From Daucus carota subsp. sativus (taxonomy: Eukaryota > Streptophyta > Magnoliopsida > Apiales > Apiaceae): 64,000 bases of DNA. The stretch is from NCBI RefSeq assembly GCF_001625215.2, contig NC_030383.2:60440949-60504948 (forward strand). Reading direction: 5' to 3'. Position 1 is the stretch's first letter. The number at the start of each line of letters is the position of its first letter. The position numbers were made by a program, and so were the translations under genes. Below are positions 21,971 through 32,660 of the stretch, piece by piece. The notes below the pieces were generated by a model. It was not told the DNA's origin and made no database searches. It saw nothing but the letters and a program-made list of their open reading frames with translations.

Positions 21971-23569
21971 TTATTGTTTGTTTCCGGCAGAAACTACTCC
22001 TTCATTGCCAGCCAAGATCATGTACTTGTCCTTCCTTGTTAGCATCGTGCATTCGAATCCTAAGGCCTTGCCAAGCTCACTTTGCACCTGATTCGCCACA
22101 TCAAACCTTGAGCTTTTATCATCATTGCTTGAAACACCGCAGATTTTATCAAGTACTTGCAGTGTGTAGCTTGGAGTTGGATTCATGAGGAAGAAAATTG
22201 GATCCAAGAACTTCAATCCACTAGCTGTTGTACCATGAAACATACTAACACTTGTATCTACGCCAACAGGGACGATATCATCAGTCAATTCTGTGAACAA
22301 AGGACTCAGCCTTAGCAAGTAAGGTTCTCTACAAGTAGTTCCCTCAGGGCAAACAACCAAATCCCCTTGATTCAATAACTTATCCATCATTTCCCTGTCC
22401 TTGTCTCTGTTTCTCGTTAATCGCACAGTTCTGATTGGTGATAAAATTTCAGACATTCTACTTAGGCTATATGTAACGGCAGCCAAAGGTTTCACGAGTC
22501 CGAATGATAGAATCAGAGGGTCCAATAATGTTCTGTGGTTGCACACATATAGAGAACCTTTGGTTTTGGACTGTGCATTATCTGACCTTTGCACGTGTTC
22601 GAAAACCTTGAGTTTAATTCCTGAGAAAGTTAACAGAGGAGTGGAGATACTGTATGGTAAAGAAATGGCAATGATGATCCGGATGATGGCAAGAATTGAC
22701 CCGAGAGGAAACCATAGAAACATGACAAGCATGGCAAGTGCAGTTGGCCTGAAAGCTAATCTACCATCATGAAAAATCAGAGGTTTCGGATATTTTTCCT
22801 TGCTAAGTGACTTCCATTTGAGCTTCTCTGCTTCATTTACCATGAAAACCTCCTTGCAATGAGAGAATCCTCTATGACCAACGGATGTGTTGAGGCTATC
22901 AAGTCCGATTACCTTGTCAGATACATTCTCATCTTTGAATAGATCATCCAAAATGTTGGTGCTCCTATCTTCCATTAGGCCAACGTAATATCCACAAACC
23001 ACTTTTAACTCTCTTCCATTGACAAATTCGATCTCCAAGTAATCCCTTAAGAAGCTCTCAACCATCACTTGAGGCAAATTAGTGACTGCAACTTTAGTTT
23101 TAGCTCTCTTTAACACCTCAAAAACTTCATCACCGACATCCTCTAGAAAGTACTTTGGCAGAACAGAACTCCCCACTCGAAAGCCCGTTTTCTTGATCCC
23201 GAAAAACGAAACCATGACCATAACTTTCAAGGAAATCTCATGACTAAGCAAGCTAAGAAAAGGGTACAAAATCAAAAGAACGAGAGCCCTTATGATGCTA
23301 CCGGCCTCAAATGCAACCAACATGAAGTATGGAAAAAGCGACGAAGATTTCAACAAAGAGCCTTCAACATTGAAGACCACAGTTGTGTTTTCAGAGGGCT
23401 CAGCTCTCTCAGAAATAGAGAATGGACTCTCTACTTCATTCCTAGAGTTGAATGAGTGTGCATTACTCAAGCTTCTCTGCAAGCCCTTTTGGTTTCTATA
23501 ATATTTTCGAAGAAGACGAGAGATTAGGATCACAAACTTTGATACAGAGGGGGGCTTTGAAAAAAACAT
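21971..23569 (-). CDS. GPAT2/3-type glycerol-3-phosphate acyltransferase, array copy 4 (complete, intronless)
   Basis: 532 aa in a single exon. It is somewhat more diverged from copies 2 and 3 in the N-terminal 60 residues (M-F-F-S-K-P-P-S-V-S, closer to copy 1) and has a one-residue insertion near R-S-D-N-A-Q before block I. Acyltransferase blocks I-IV are all present and the HAD-like DxD is replaced by N-V-E-G-S-L. Likely an active membrane acyltransferase; product specificity unknown. It sits at the upstream end of the array, and its promoter flank is similar to the others only for a short distance. Confidence 0.95.
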   Translation of the reverse strand: MFFSKPPSVSKFVILISRLLRKYYRNQKGLQRSLSNAHSFNSRNEVESPFSISERAEPSENTTVVFNVEGSLLKSSSLFPYFMLVAFEAGSIIRALVLLILYPFLSLLSHEISLKVMVMVSFFGIKKTGFRVGSSVLPKYFLEDVGDEVFEVLKRAKTKVAVTNLPQVMVESFLRDYLEIEFVNGRELKVVCGYYVGLMEDRSTNILDDLFKDENVSDKVIGLDSLNTSVGHRGFSHCKEVFMVNEAEKLKWKSLSKEKYPKPLIFHDGRLAFRPTALAMLVMFLWFPLGSILAIIRIIIAISLPYSISTPLLTFSGIKLKVFEHVQRSDNAQSKTKGSLYVCNHRTLLDPLILSFGLVKPLAAVTYSLSRMSEILSPIRTVRLTRNRDKDREMMDKLLNQGDLVVCPEGTTCREPYLLRLSPLFTELTDDIVPVGVDTSVSMFHGTTASGLKFLDPIFFLMNPTPSYTLQVLDKICGVSSNDDKSSRFDVANQVQSELGKALGFECTMLTRKDKYMILAGNEGVVSAGNKQ

Positions 23570-23645
23570 GTTTGATCAGTTCAGATTGAGAACTTGGAAC
23601 AATGTGTTTGATAGTTTGATGCTTGAAGTGATGCAATTTGTTGTG

Positions 23646-23653
23646 TATTTATA
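23646..23653 (-). promoter_or_regulatory. Putative TATA box of GPAT copy 4
   Basis: TATAAATA on the minus strand about 77 bp upstream of the ATG at 23569. Confidence 0.6.
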
Positions 23654-23979
23654 GAAGAGTCCTGAGAGAGATGAGTCAAAGCTGGGGAGAAGCTAGGTCA
23701 GTGTGGCTCGAAGTTGCATGGATCGTGTTGGAACGGGTCATGCAAGTCATAAATCGGCATGCAGACAGGAGATAAGATAGGGTAGCTACGTGGTATACCC
23801 GTTAAATGCTCCATATATGAGCTGCAGCACATATTCATAGAATTTTCACACAGCTGTCCGCGGGAGTAGTGGGTTTCGATTTTGGTTTACACACTGTGAT
23901 AACGACAGAGTATGGCTAGGGATTCGACTCCAAGATAATGGGCCAGTCATTTCGGGAGTTGACGAAAATCTGAAAAAAC

Positions 23980-24270
23980 TAGCGGGTATGAGATCGGTAT
24001 AATTCGATCCAAATATGTGAGATAATAAGTTAGTCACTTTTGGAATTGTAAAATATCTGTGAAAATGACCGAGATAATTGAAACCGGATATGAGACCGAG
24101 TATAATTTGAACGAAAAAAGATAACATGCTATTTGGGACCGTAAAAATTGGTCAGGACAATTGAGACCGGGCATGAGATCGAGTATAATTCATATGAAAA
24201 ATGAAATAAATCTGTAAAAAATTGATCAAAATAATTGAGAGACCAGCCATGAGACCGGGTATAATCCGCT
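23980..24270. repeat. Diverged short tandem repeat (about four units)
   Basis: The phrase ATGAGACCGAGTATAATT and variants recur near 23989, 24089, 24171 and 24247, spaced 100, 82 and 77 bp, each preceded by a variant of AATTGAGACCGG. Non-coding. Confidence 0.7.
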
Positions 24271-26296
24271 ACAAAGTGAGGGCAAAATAGAATTTGTCTC
24301 AAAATCTTCAATTTAAAGTGTTGACTTTTCATATCATAACACACGCAATTGGTTGCAACTGTAGTTTGTAGTGTTGGGACCATATCTCAACAAAAGGACT
24401 AGGAACAGTAGAACACAACTAGAAGAAGCAAATGGTGGCACAAAGTGGGTGAAGGCCTAATAAATAAGGACTCAAGTGGCTTCCGAACTGGGCTTCCAAA
24501 TTGCAACACCTGCTCTGACATAGTTTATATACAAAATCAGAATTCAATTTGCTTTCAAATTGCAGTATTTTGACTAATAACATAGATCACGAGCCCAGTG
24601 ACTTCCTAATTGATGGCTGGATACGCTCTTTCTTATTACTGAAAGGAAAAGAATTAATGTGTTTCCGCTTTTTTATAAAAAATAACAGATAATTTGTTGT
24701 CGCAATCGACTGGCAGGGATCCGGACTCATTTGGTAACATAGCTTGCTCAGGCCTCAGATGATTAGAATCAGACAGTACAAAGAAACACTTTTCTGAACT
24801 GTCGACAGACATACTTAAAATATCAAAGGAAAAAGGAAAGAAAGTTTCAAAGAAATTAATAAGGGTTGTTGATCGCAAGCTGTGTAAGAGTTGCACTGAA
24901 TACAACGGTGTAAAACCTAGGGACTGGCACATAAACACTTTGGATAGCATACAAGAAACAAAGCACATGCAAGGAAACATACCATGGCATTGTGTATTAT
25001 CTAGAGCGTACCCAAGGTTTTCTAGTTAACTTCCTACATATGAAATAATTTAACCGTTAGTAATTTAGTACAGTACTCTATATTTGTTGTGTCAACTCGA
25101 ATAATTAGTTTTATAATTGTTCGATAATTCGTGATCTTGCCTTCACCCACTTTATTGAATTTGGAACATGTGGTGGAATATTAGGGGCACGACAAAAAGA
25201 ATATATATGTTATAATAAAAAATATCATAAGATATATGAAATGGCTTTTCGAAGCTCTGAATTCATAGAAAGCCTCTTCCGAATGCATCTGCATAAGTGC
25301 CTATCTTTTTTGTTAAGAATCAACCGCAATGCAGTTTCATTTGGTGCATTGAATCGCATGAAGCGGTATTAAAGACTTAAAATGAAAAAGAGAAGTCATT
25401 GGCGTTGGAAAAAGTAGGAAGGCTCTCTTTTCTGGTTCCGTCCCATTTCTTATATTTTCATTATTATTTAAATTCTTATATTTTCATTATTTAAATGTGA
25501 AAGATGATGAAACATGTGCACTCTCTCGTATTTCTTTCATACATTCATTGAAAATTTTAAGTTGAAAAGAATGAAACGGGTCTATAATTATTCGGCCAAT
25601 TCTTATTTTGGAATCAGAAAATTGAAAATCTAATTCTAAACGCTAAGGACCAAGAGCAAGTCTGTTAGTTGAAACCCTAAATATAATATAAAATATTATG
25701 TCTCAGGAATTTAGGATATATATTACCAACTTGAACTCCAACAATGTGTTTTATTCTTATGATATGTTTAATATTTTATTATTGAAGACTCTCTCTTTCA
25801 TCATTAAAACATACTCCCTCCATCACAGAGAGTGTTCAGAGAATTTATAATAAAATATAGGGTATGGCAAGGAGAAATGTGACTCAAAAATAGGGTTTGA
25901 GGAGGTTGTCCTAATGATATATAGGCATCACTAGAACATTGTTGAATCAACACTTTTTATCAAATACTCTAAATTATAACTTGGGACATGACATAGTGTA
26001 TATCTTGGACTTGCTCTGAGGTTGCTCTCAGAGTCATGTCCTGCCAGCCCAGCCAACAAGTTAACTAATATGGACTCTGAACTATTATTGCTCTCAAAAC
26101 TTAAGAGATCCTAATAAGGTTTTCTGAACAAGGCCTTATATGTATGATTGCAAAGCCTGATTGGGCCTCATTCTATTTTTACATGAAAGTCCAAAATTAT
26201 CAATATAGACTATAATTTTAAAGTTAATTAAAGTCAAAGGTACTATTAAACTCAAAATAGATCTATATCATTGTCTGCTGAATATACCAATGCAAA
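24271..26296. other. Intergenic, no gene seen
   Basis: Short random ORFs only. A possible MITE lies at about 25655..26018 (listed separately). Confidence 0.45.
25655..26018. mobile_element. Possible MITE with GAGCAAGT termini
   Basis: Left end AGAGCAAGTCTGTTAG and right end GGACTTGCTCT form short inverted termini, resembling 27176..27541. TSD not resolved. Confidence 0.4.
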
Positions 26297-26905
26297 TCAT
26301 ACTAAATCATTACAACACACATGAGCTATCTTATACAAAGCATAAGCATCAACACAAGCACACTCAATCAACTCCACATCAAGAACTCTGGCTTCCCAAT
26401 CAATCCCACAGTTCTTCTTGCGCCTTCTCATTTTCAGCCCAGCCACATCATAAGCAATCGCCTTCAAGCTACATTCCCCCGAATACCTTATCGGAAACCA
26501 AATCTTGACCAAGTCCCGAATATCAATAATCCTCCAAAATTTAAGGCCATAATCGCGACATAGCTTCGCGGCATTGGCCTTAGCCCTAACACCAAAGAAA
26601 GTAACTCTTTTGTCGTCGAATAAATTTTTTATACAATGTGGCATGCAGTCCATGTGGACTAATTGCAGAATAAGACATTTTGTTTCGATGGATAACTGTA
26701 ATGTTGCTATCTTGTTGCTCATTGATGGAATAGGGTGGGGATTGAACTTGCAGTCGAAACCAACTGGGATTATTTTTTGTGCGGTTTTTTGGTGTAGGAG
26801 GACTGAACGGAGCCAGTGATCTGCCACGGAAGGGTTGTTTGTGACTGTTGTTTCGATGAATTTTCCGCTGAATGATACTGAATGGTTAGATGATGAGTAC
26901 TTCAT
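26297..26905 (-). CDS. WRN/WEX-type DEDDy 3'-5' exonuclease-like protein with eroded active site
   Basis: 202 aa, single exon. The fold is recognisable from the family pattern: V-G-F-D-C-K-F-N-P (strand 1), K-I-A-T-L-Q-L-S, C-L-I-L-Q-L-V-H-M-D, V-T-F-F-G-V, and the C-terminal C-V-D-A-Y-A-L-Y-K-I. In plant Werner-exonuclease-like proteins motif I is D-x-E, motif II has Asp in a G-I-x-x-D-x-x-K-L context, and motif III is Y-x-x-x-D. Here motif I reads D-C-K (Glu to Lys), motif II reads R-A-K-A-N-A-A-K-L (Asp lost) and motif III reads C-A-C-V-D (Tyr to Cys). Only the first and last Asp remain, so exonuclease activity is unlikely. The ORF is otherwise intact, which argues against a plain pseudogene. 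A TATA-like TATATACA lies about 130 bp upstream. Confidence 0.8.
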   Translation of the reverse strand: MKYSSSNHSVSFSGKFIETTVTNNPSVADHWLRSVLLHQKTAQKIIPVGFDCKFNPHPIPSMSNKIATLQLSIETKCLILQLVHMDCMPHCIKNLFDDKRVTFFGVRAKANAAKLCRDYGLKFWRIIDIRDLVKIWFPIRYSGECSLKAIAYDVAGLKMRRRKKNCGIDWEARVLDVELIECACVDAYALYKIAHVCCNDLV

Positions 26906-27175
26906 TTCTTTGTCAATGTTTGTGTTTGTGGTGTTGCTGGCATTGATAGAGATTTATTAGCGTGTTTGCTGAAGTAGAGAGGCCAAGGAGCCTGTGACTT
27001 TACATATTCTTGTGTGCATTGGTTTTGATCTGTATATAGCCATATAGGATGCATTATATGCATGCGTCTGTCAATATTAGCGAATGAAATTTTGTGTGTG
27101 GAAAGATTTTTACTCGTTTTCTGTCGCGTAATATATAAAGTTCAAATAACTATACTCCAGTATGTTGGATTGAAT

Positions 27176-27541
27176 GAGCAAGTGCAATAGGTCTCATCTG
27201 GTATAAACTCTGATAACAATTTCTATTTTTGTTTCCCATTATTATTTTAATAATAAATTTGAGGGAAAGAAGAGAAAAGAAAGGAAAAAATAATGAAAAA
27301 AATGAGGGAGATGCACTTATATTCATAAATATTATTTTAATAACGAATAGAGATTACTCAAAAATAGTTAATCGTTAGGAAATTTGGGGATGGACTAGTG
27401 ATTTAAGGTCGATCATATTTAGCTGGTCATTTTTACCCATTTTTCTTGTAACGAGGATAGCATTAATTGGAGTACCATTTTTTTATACATTACCTAAATG
27501 TGTGTTTAAAAACTCGTTTAGATAACCTATTGGACTTGCTC
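27176..27541. mobile_element. MITE with GAGCAAGTGCAATAGGT termini (366 bp)
   Basis: Left terminus GAGCAAGTGCAATAGGT and right terminus ACCTATTGGACTTGCTC are near-perfect inverses. A/T-rich, non-coding interior. Superfamily not assigned because the TSD is unclear. Confidence 0.65.
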
Positions 27542-28095
27542 TAAGGAGCTAATTGTTTTGATTAGCATATTTGTGTTAATTGTTTGGTATTAAACTATTT
27601 GATAAACACTTGTTTGATTAGTTTTTTATATATTAAATAAATATATAGCAAATCTTTTAATTCAAAAGAAATTCTGACTATTTTTTATAAATTTTAATTT
27701 GTTAATTACTAAAAAATAATATGATTGTCTGTTTGGGAACTTGGATTCTTTAAATTCTAAATTTGATCAAATTCCATGATTGGATATATAAGAAAAAATT
27801 TAATTTAAATTTCATTTGATACCGAGTACATTCAAATATTATTATAAAACTAAAAATTTGAAATGATATCTCAAAAACTTAAAATCAAAATTTGAAATGA
27901 ACATGTTCACGAATTTTTTCTCCCAAGTAACCAAATAAGACCAAATATAAACAGTATTTGAGATTGTGTAACTTTCCTGTGTATACTTAAATTCGAGCGT
28001 TTGAACTTCGTTAAAAATAAGATATATACATAAATTTTATCAAAAATAAGATACATGTGTTGTTGTGTTTAATTATAAACAGATAACATTTAAAA

Positions 28096-28501
28096 GAGGA
28101 AGGTTCTATGGAGACCGCTATTTTATCGGAGACCTCGGAGACCACGTATGTTTTGCAATCAAAACACTGTAAAATACATTATTTTGTAAAATATTTTCTA
28201 CAAATATCACGTATTCATTAAAATTGTTGAAGATCATCTATGTTTAATAAGTAGATAATGTATGTTCTGCAAGTTGAACAAATGTTCTGCAAATGAAACA
28301 TATTTCGTTGAACAAAATATTTTATAATGTTCCACATGTAAAACTTATATGATATTCAAGATTTTAAATGTGATAATGATTTCGGAGAACATGATTTGTA
28401 AAATTATACGTTTTGCAATGTTTTTATGAAATATTTTACTTGCAGAACATATGTGGTCTCCAAGTCTCCAGAAAAAATGTGGTCTCCATTGAACTTAACT
28501 C
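28096..28501. mobile_element. MULE-like foldback element, copy 1 (406 bp, 10-bp TSD)
   Basis: Long inverted termini containing GGAGACC...GGTCTCC and ACCACGTATGTTTTGCAA against its inverse. It is flanked by the 10-bp repeat ACATTTAAAA (28086..28095 and 28502..28511). No ORF. A related element is at 31671..32103. Confidence 0.75.
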
Positions 28502-28630
28502 ACATTTAAAAAGTTAAAAGCAAGCATAATATTATATCAAGATTCAGGATTATTAGCTATGTTAAAGGAAGATCTAAGAACTTCGATAGTGAACAACATC
28601 GATGGTAAATGGAAGATTAAAGAACATATA

Positions 28631-28933
28631 CTCCCTCCGTCCCTATTTATCTGTCCATTTTGTAAGTAAAAATTTGTCCCTATTTATCTGTCCATTTATA
28701 CTTTCAAAACTAATTTAATTATAGTTTTTCAAATATATCTTCATAATTTCAATTTTCAAGGCTTGACTTATTTAAAATTTGGTTGAATTCATGTTTTCTA
28801 GACATAAAGGAGGGGTATTCCATCATTTTCAAGATATTAATTAGAGATATTTAATGAAAAAGTTTATACAATCAATTATTCCTTGGTATGTGTTTTTTTT
28901 CCAAAATGGACAGATAAAAAATGACGGAGGGAG
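28631..28933. mobile_element. Stowaway MITE (303 bp)
   Basis: Termini CTCCCTCCGTCCCTATTTAT and ATGACGGAGGGAG, flanked by TA (28629-28630 and 28934-28935). The motif TTTATCTGTCCATTT is duplicated at the left end. Confidence 0.85.
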
Positions 28934-29322
28934 TATTTGGCTAGCAAGACACAATATTGAAAATAAATGACTTGAGCGCAGTAAAAATCAAAATCTAGAA
29001 CTAAAATAACATGAAATCGAACTTCAAGTTTACAAAAACAAGAATTGAATCTAACTATAAAAGAATCTCCACTCCAGAGAAATAAAAACAACTGGCCATG
29101 ATCTTTTTTATCCCATACAAGATAATCTCGAAAACACAGAAAAGAAATCGCTTCGAGAACCAGATACATGTATCGCTACAAGAAACAGGTCATAACCGAC
29201 CGCTAATATCCAAAAAAAGAACAAGAAGAATGGCAGAAAATAATGAGAACTTTGTAAAATATCTGTGATATAAATTATCATCAGCTTAATTTAATTTACA
29301 AATGAAATGATTTAGTCAATAA

Positions 29323-29652
29323 TTATATATCATCAGGAGCTGATGACAATCCATTGAACATAACCTGCATCAACTGAATCCTCATCTGCAAAGCCAAAAT
29401 GTAATCAGCTGTGTCTCTGAACAGCCCATCTAGCCCCTTGCTGCTACTGCTGCTTGGCACAAGTTTCTTCAAGGTTCTTACTTTTCTTCTCACCTCATGA
29501 TTTCTCCGTCTCACGATCTCGAAACCGCCTGCCCTTCTTCTGCTCCTCTTCATCAGAGTCCTGGTAGAACTCTGCCCTTGTTTCCCTGTATTTCTCTTGG
29601 TCACAAAAGATTTTTCAACTGTTACAAGAAAAGATTTCGGACAAATACCCAT
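29323..29652 (-). CDS. UPB1: UPBEAT1-like atypical bHLH transcription factor
   Basis: 109 aa, single exon. The basic-region equivalent (about res 34-60) is rich in Arg (M-K-R-S-R-R-R-A, R-R-R-N-H-E-V-R-R-K) but lacks the H-E-R signature of E-box binders. The helix-loop-helix follows (V-R-T-L-K-K-L-V-P, a Ser-rich loop, then G-L-D-G-L-F-R-D-T-A-D-Y-I-L-A-L-Q-M-R-I). The combination K-x-L-V-P...G-L-D-G-L-F-R-x-T-A-D-Y-I-L-A-L matches the UPBEAT1 family, which in Arabidopsis represses peroxidase genes and sets the root proliferation/elongation balance. A TATA box (29823..29830) lies ~170 bp upstream. Orthology is further suggested by the RH24 homologue in the same window. Confidence 0.85.
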   Translation of the reverse strand: MGICPKSFLVTVEKSFVTKRNTGKQGQSSTRTLMKRSRRRAGGFEIVRRRNHEVRRKVRTLKKLVPSSSSSKGLDGLFRDTADYILALQMRIQLMQVMFNGLSSAPDDI

Positions 29653-29822
29653 AACTCACTACAAGAAAAACGGGCAATTCCGACAAAAGTATATAATAGC
29701 AAGAACTTCCTCAAAAAATATCAGACAAATTAAACCTCCAATATATCTGATATATTTGGTTAGTTCTTGTGAAGATTTGTTTGTCAAGGGCTACCACTCA
29801 TTGGGTTCTCTCAAGTGAAGGG

Positions 29823-29830
29823 TTTTTATA
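29823..29830 (-). promoter_or_regulatory. Putative TATA box of UPB1-like gene
   Basis: TATAAAAA on the minus strand about 170 bp upstream of the ATG, implying a 5' UTR of roughly 140 bp. Confidence 0.5.
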
Positions 29831-30529
29831 GGTGAAATTTTTGCAATACTGTACATGCATATGGACAATATTGACAAGGCATGTCATGGGACCCAGTACT
29901 CATTTTGTTTTTTTCAACCAATTTGTTTTTAGAACAATTGAGGTGTCAAAGAATGTGGGACTGCCAAGTAGCTTGGCTTGCTGCTTTGGGCATGTTCTCT
30001 AGCTCCAAAATGCACATGAAACCACATGATTCTTCCCCATGACACTAAACTTCACAGCTAGAGCTCCCATTCTCCACCACCTTTCATCAACTCATGCCTC
30101 ATCACAACACTCTGGATTATTCCCTCAACTTTCCACATTCAATATACATGACAAATGTATGCCACAAAATTCCCTCCCACTTAAAGGGATTTATAGGTTA
30201 TAATTAGAATGAATTTGGACACCTAGGGGTTTGTTTTGTTTTTCTAATCTAGCTAGGGTTTTACTCTAAGTAGTTTTATCCCCATGTTCCCTAGCGAGGA
30301 AGCCTATTAAGAGTATATAAATTGCTTCACCTATTAAATGTTTACATTTGTCAGTGTTTGTCTCAACAAACCAAAGGGTAGACTACTCAGGATTCTTCTG
30401 CGGGATTAACGGATATGTTTCTGACATTCATGTACGAAACTCAAGTTCACAGTATATTATCGCTCTTAATAGATCTAGTACACACAGTACACATTACAAG
30501 TGTTGAGCCCGTGTCACTTAGTTTAAAAT

Positions 30530-30790
30530 TACGACTTATGATTTAATGAGATAAATTGGGAGTTTAGAATGTCTATTTAGATAATTTTGATTTATTAGTG
30601 ATTTGCGAGTTATTAAAAATGTAATCACAAAAATAAAAGCGATATATAGGTAACTTATCACTTGTAGGGTGATTTTTATAAAAAAAAATTAAAAAAATTA
30701 CATTATTATCAGTTTCTGATTTATTCGTGACTTAAGTCAATTTTTAAATTATTACACAAACATACATTTTAGCTTAAATTTATAAACAAT
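30530..30790 (-). repeat. Dispersed repeat family R1, inverted copy
   Basis: Read on the minus strand it follows the same phrase order as 6740..7090 (GACTTAAGTCACGAATAAA, TTTTTAATAACTCGCAAATC). Confidence 0.5.
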
Positions 30791-31670
30791 TTTAAACCTG
30801 ACTGAATTCGGATACAAACATACTCTTTATATATACAACAAAAACACATCAAACTTCATCCCATTATGGGAAGTTCAAGTTTCAGCAGAAACATTAGCCT
30901 AGAATTAACCTATTATTCTTGCATCATGGAATTGATCAAAAGAATGCACCTTGATGGAGCTATGTTAATTTTGTCCGGAAAAGGATGTGTAGCTAGCTTA
31001 GATCGAACATGCATGCACATGCAATTGTAAAACAAGATGGACGAAACCATTGGTACATAACCATGTAAACGTGGCAAATTGTAGACTATAAGCTACCGTC
31101 CCGTTATTGGGTCCCAAAAACAGCTTGCTTTTCATGCTTTTGTGCGGCATTTATAATCATTAACGGGACCGGCAGGTCAAGTTTAGCATGTGAGAATTTA
31201 AAGATTTGATTATAATAAAACTAGGAGGTTTCGTAGTGTAAGTACGTGGTTAGAGCTAATCTCTTTGTTAATGATACTTTGATTACATGTTTATTTATGT
31301 GGTGGCGGCTTGAGCACATGCATTCGTCAATTTTTATTGGGTGAAATTTACTAGTTTAGATAAGTAGGGTCACTTTTTGGTATTAAACATGCTTAATTGC
31401 AAGTTGTCAGCTTATTACGTTTGAAATTGTTGTCATGGCCCATGAGTTAATCATGATCAATCAACTAAAATGAATTTGCTGTTGGGAGTTGATGTACTTC
31501 TACTTGGGGCCAACTTTCTAAACCCAATTTCAAGAGGCCAGTCCACTTGTGGTCCAATATTGTTTGAGAAATATAAATTTAGGCCCAACTCCCAGAGGTA
31601 CGGGACGTGCGGGTTTAGATAGTTTCATGATAGTAGTTCATCTACGAGTTATTGAAAATATAATGTTAAG

Positions 31671-32103
31671 TTAAATTCTATATTGTCCACGTATTTGATG
31701 TAGTGCACTACCGTAGACCACGTATGTTCTGCAATTATAGAATGGCATAAAAACATTGCAAAATGTATGAAACTTGTTATTTTGTGAAATATATTCTAAA
31801 AATATCACTATTTCATGAAAAATATTGAAAATTATTTATGTTCGACAAGTAAAACACATATGTTCTGTAATATGTAAATATGTTCTGCAAACCTAACATG
31901 TTTTGCAGAATAATGTGTTTTTCACTATTTAACTTGTAGAATGTTTAAGATGTCAAAATTTTTAACAAAATAATGATGTTTATCGAACATGATTTGCAAA
32001 ATAACACATTTTAGCAATGTTTTTATATCATTCTATATAGTTGCAAAACATACGTGGTCTACAGTACTACAGTAAATATGTGGACTACATAGAACTTTGT
32101 TCT
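31671..32103. mobile_element. Foldback element, copy 2 of the 28096 family
   Basis: Inverted termini containing AGTTCTATGTAGTCCACATA and GTAGACCACGTATGTT in both arms, the latter shared with 28096..28501. TSD not resolved. Confidence 0.65.
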
Positions 32104-32660
32104 AACAAATAAATATGATAGATTTTTATTTTAGTATAAAAATTGACGATCATAAATAAATCCATAACAATAAAATAAGATCTAAAAAATACATCTACTA
32201 CCAATTTGTAGCTTTGAATCAATTTCTGACTTATTTTTTGTGACTTGAAATCGAAAATAAAGGCAAATTTATTACCTGAAAACAAAACTGCTGACCAGCC
32301 ACATAGTTGCTCTTCCACAAATTTTTAAACATTGTACATACTTACAGGTCATCAATGTAACTAAAGGCAAATTTCCCTCTTATTTACAACAAAATTTAGA
32401 GAAAACATGGAATCCGCCTTGCACCAAGTCATCTAAAATGTTACAAAATATCCTACATGGAAAAATTCCCACCGAAAGCGGACAAACCTGAAGAACAACA
32501 GTTACATGGGAAAGTTTGACCTTTTGTCGAGAACAAGGTAGAGAGATGTGAAATATCACTAAATATTTACTGGTTAATTTACATGGTTCAAATGCCCATT
32601 CCCCCTCCACGAAGTTGGTACATTTGAAGGGAAAATTGGGAGAGAATGGGCGAACAGAAC

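Larger units (their letters stand above)
29831..32660. other. Intergenic, no gene seen
   Basis: Contains an inverted R1 repeat copy and a foldback element (both listed). No gene or RNA recognised. Confidence 0.45.

Noticed and set aside
23980-24270. Possible CRISPR-like array
   Set aside because: Units are diverged, unevenly spaced (77-100 bp) and lack unique spacers; this is plant DNA.
24129-24980. ORFs of 84-108 codons on the minus strand
   Set aside because: No conserved motif; one overlaps the diverged tandem repeat, and composition is like the surrounding intergenic DNA.
28876-29169. Minus-strand ORF of 97 codons beside the Stowaway MITE
   Set aside because: Starts outside and ends inside the MITE; no recognisable protein.
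31671-32103. 9-bp TSD for foldback copy 2 (AAATATAAT/AAATATGAT)
   Set aside because: The candidate repeats do not sit symmetrically at the element ends, so I did not use them.
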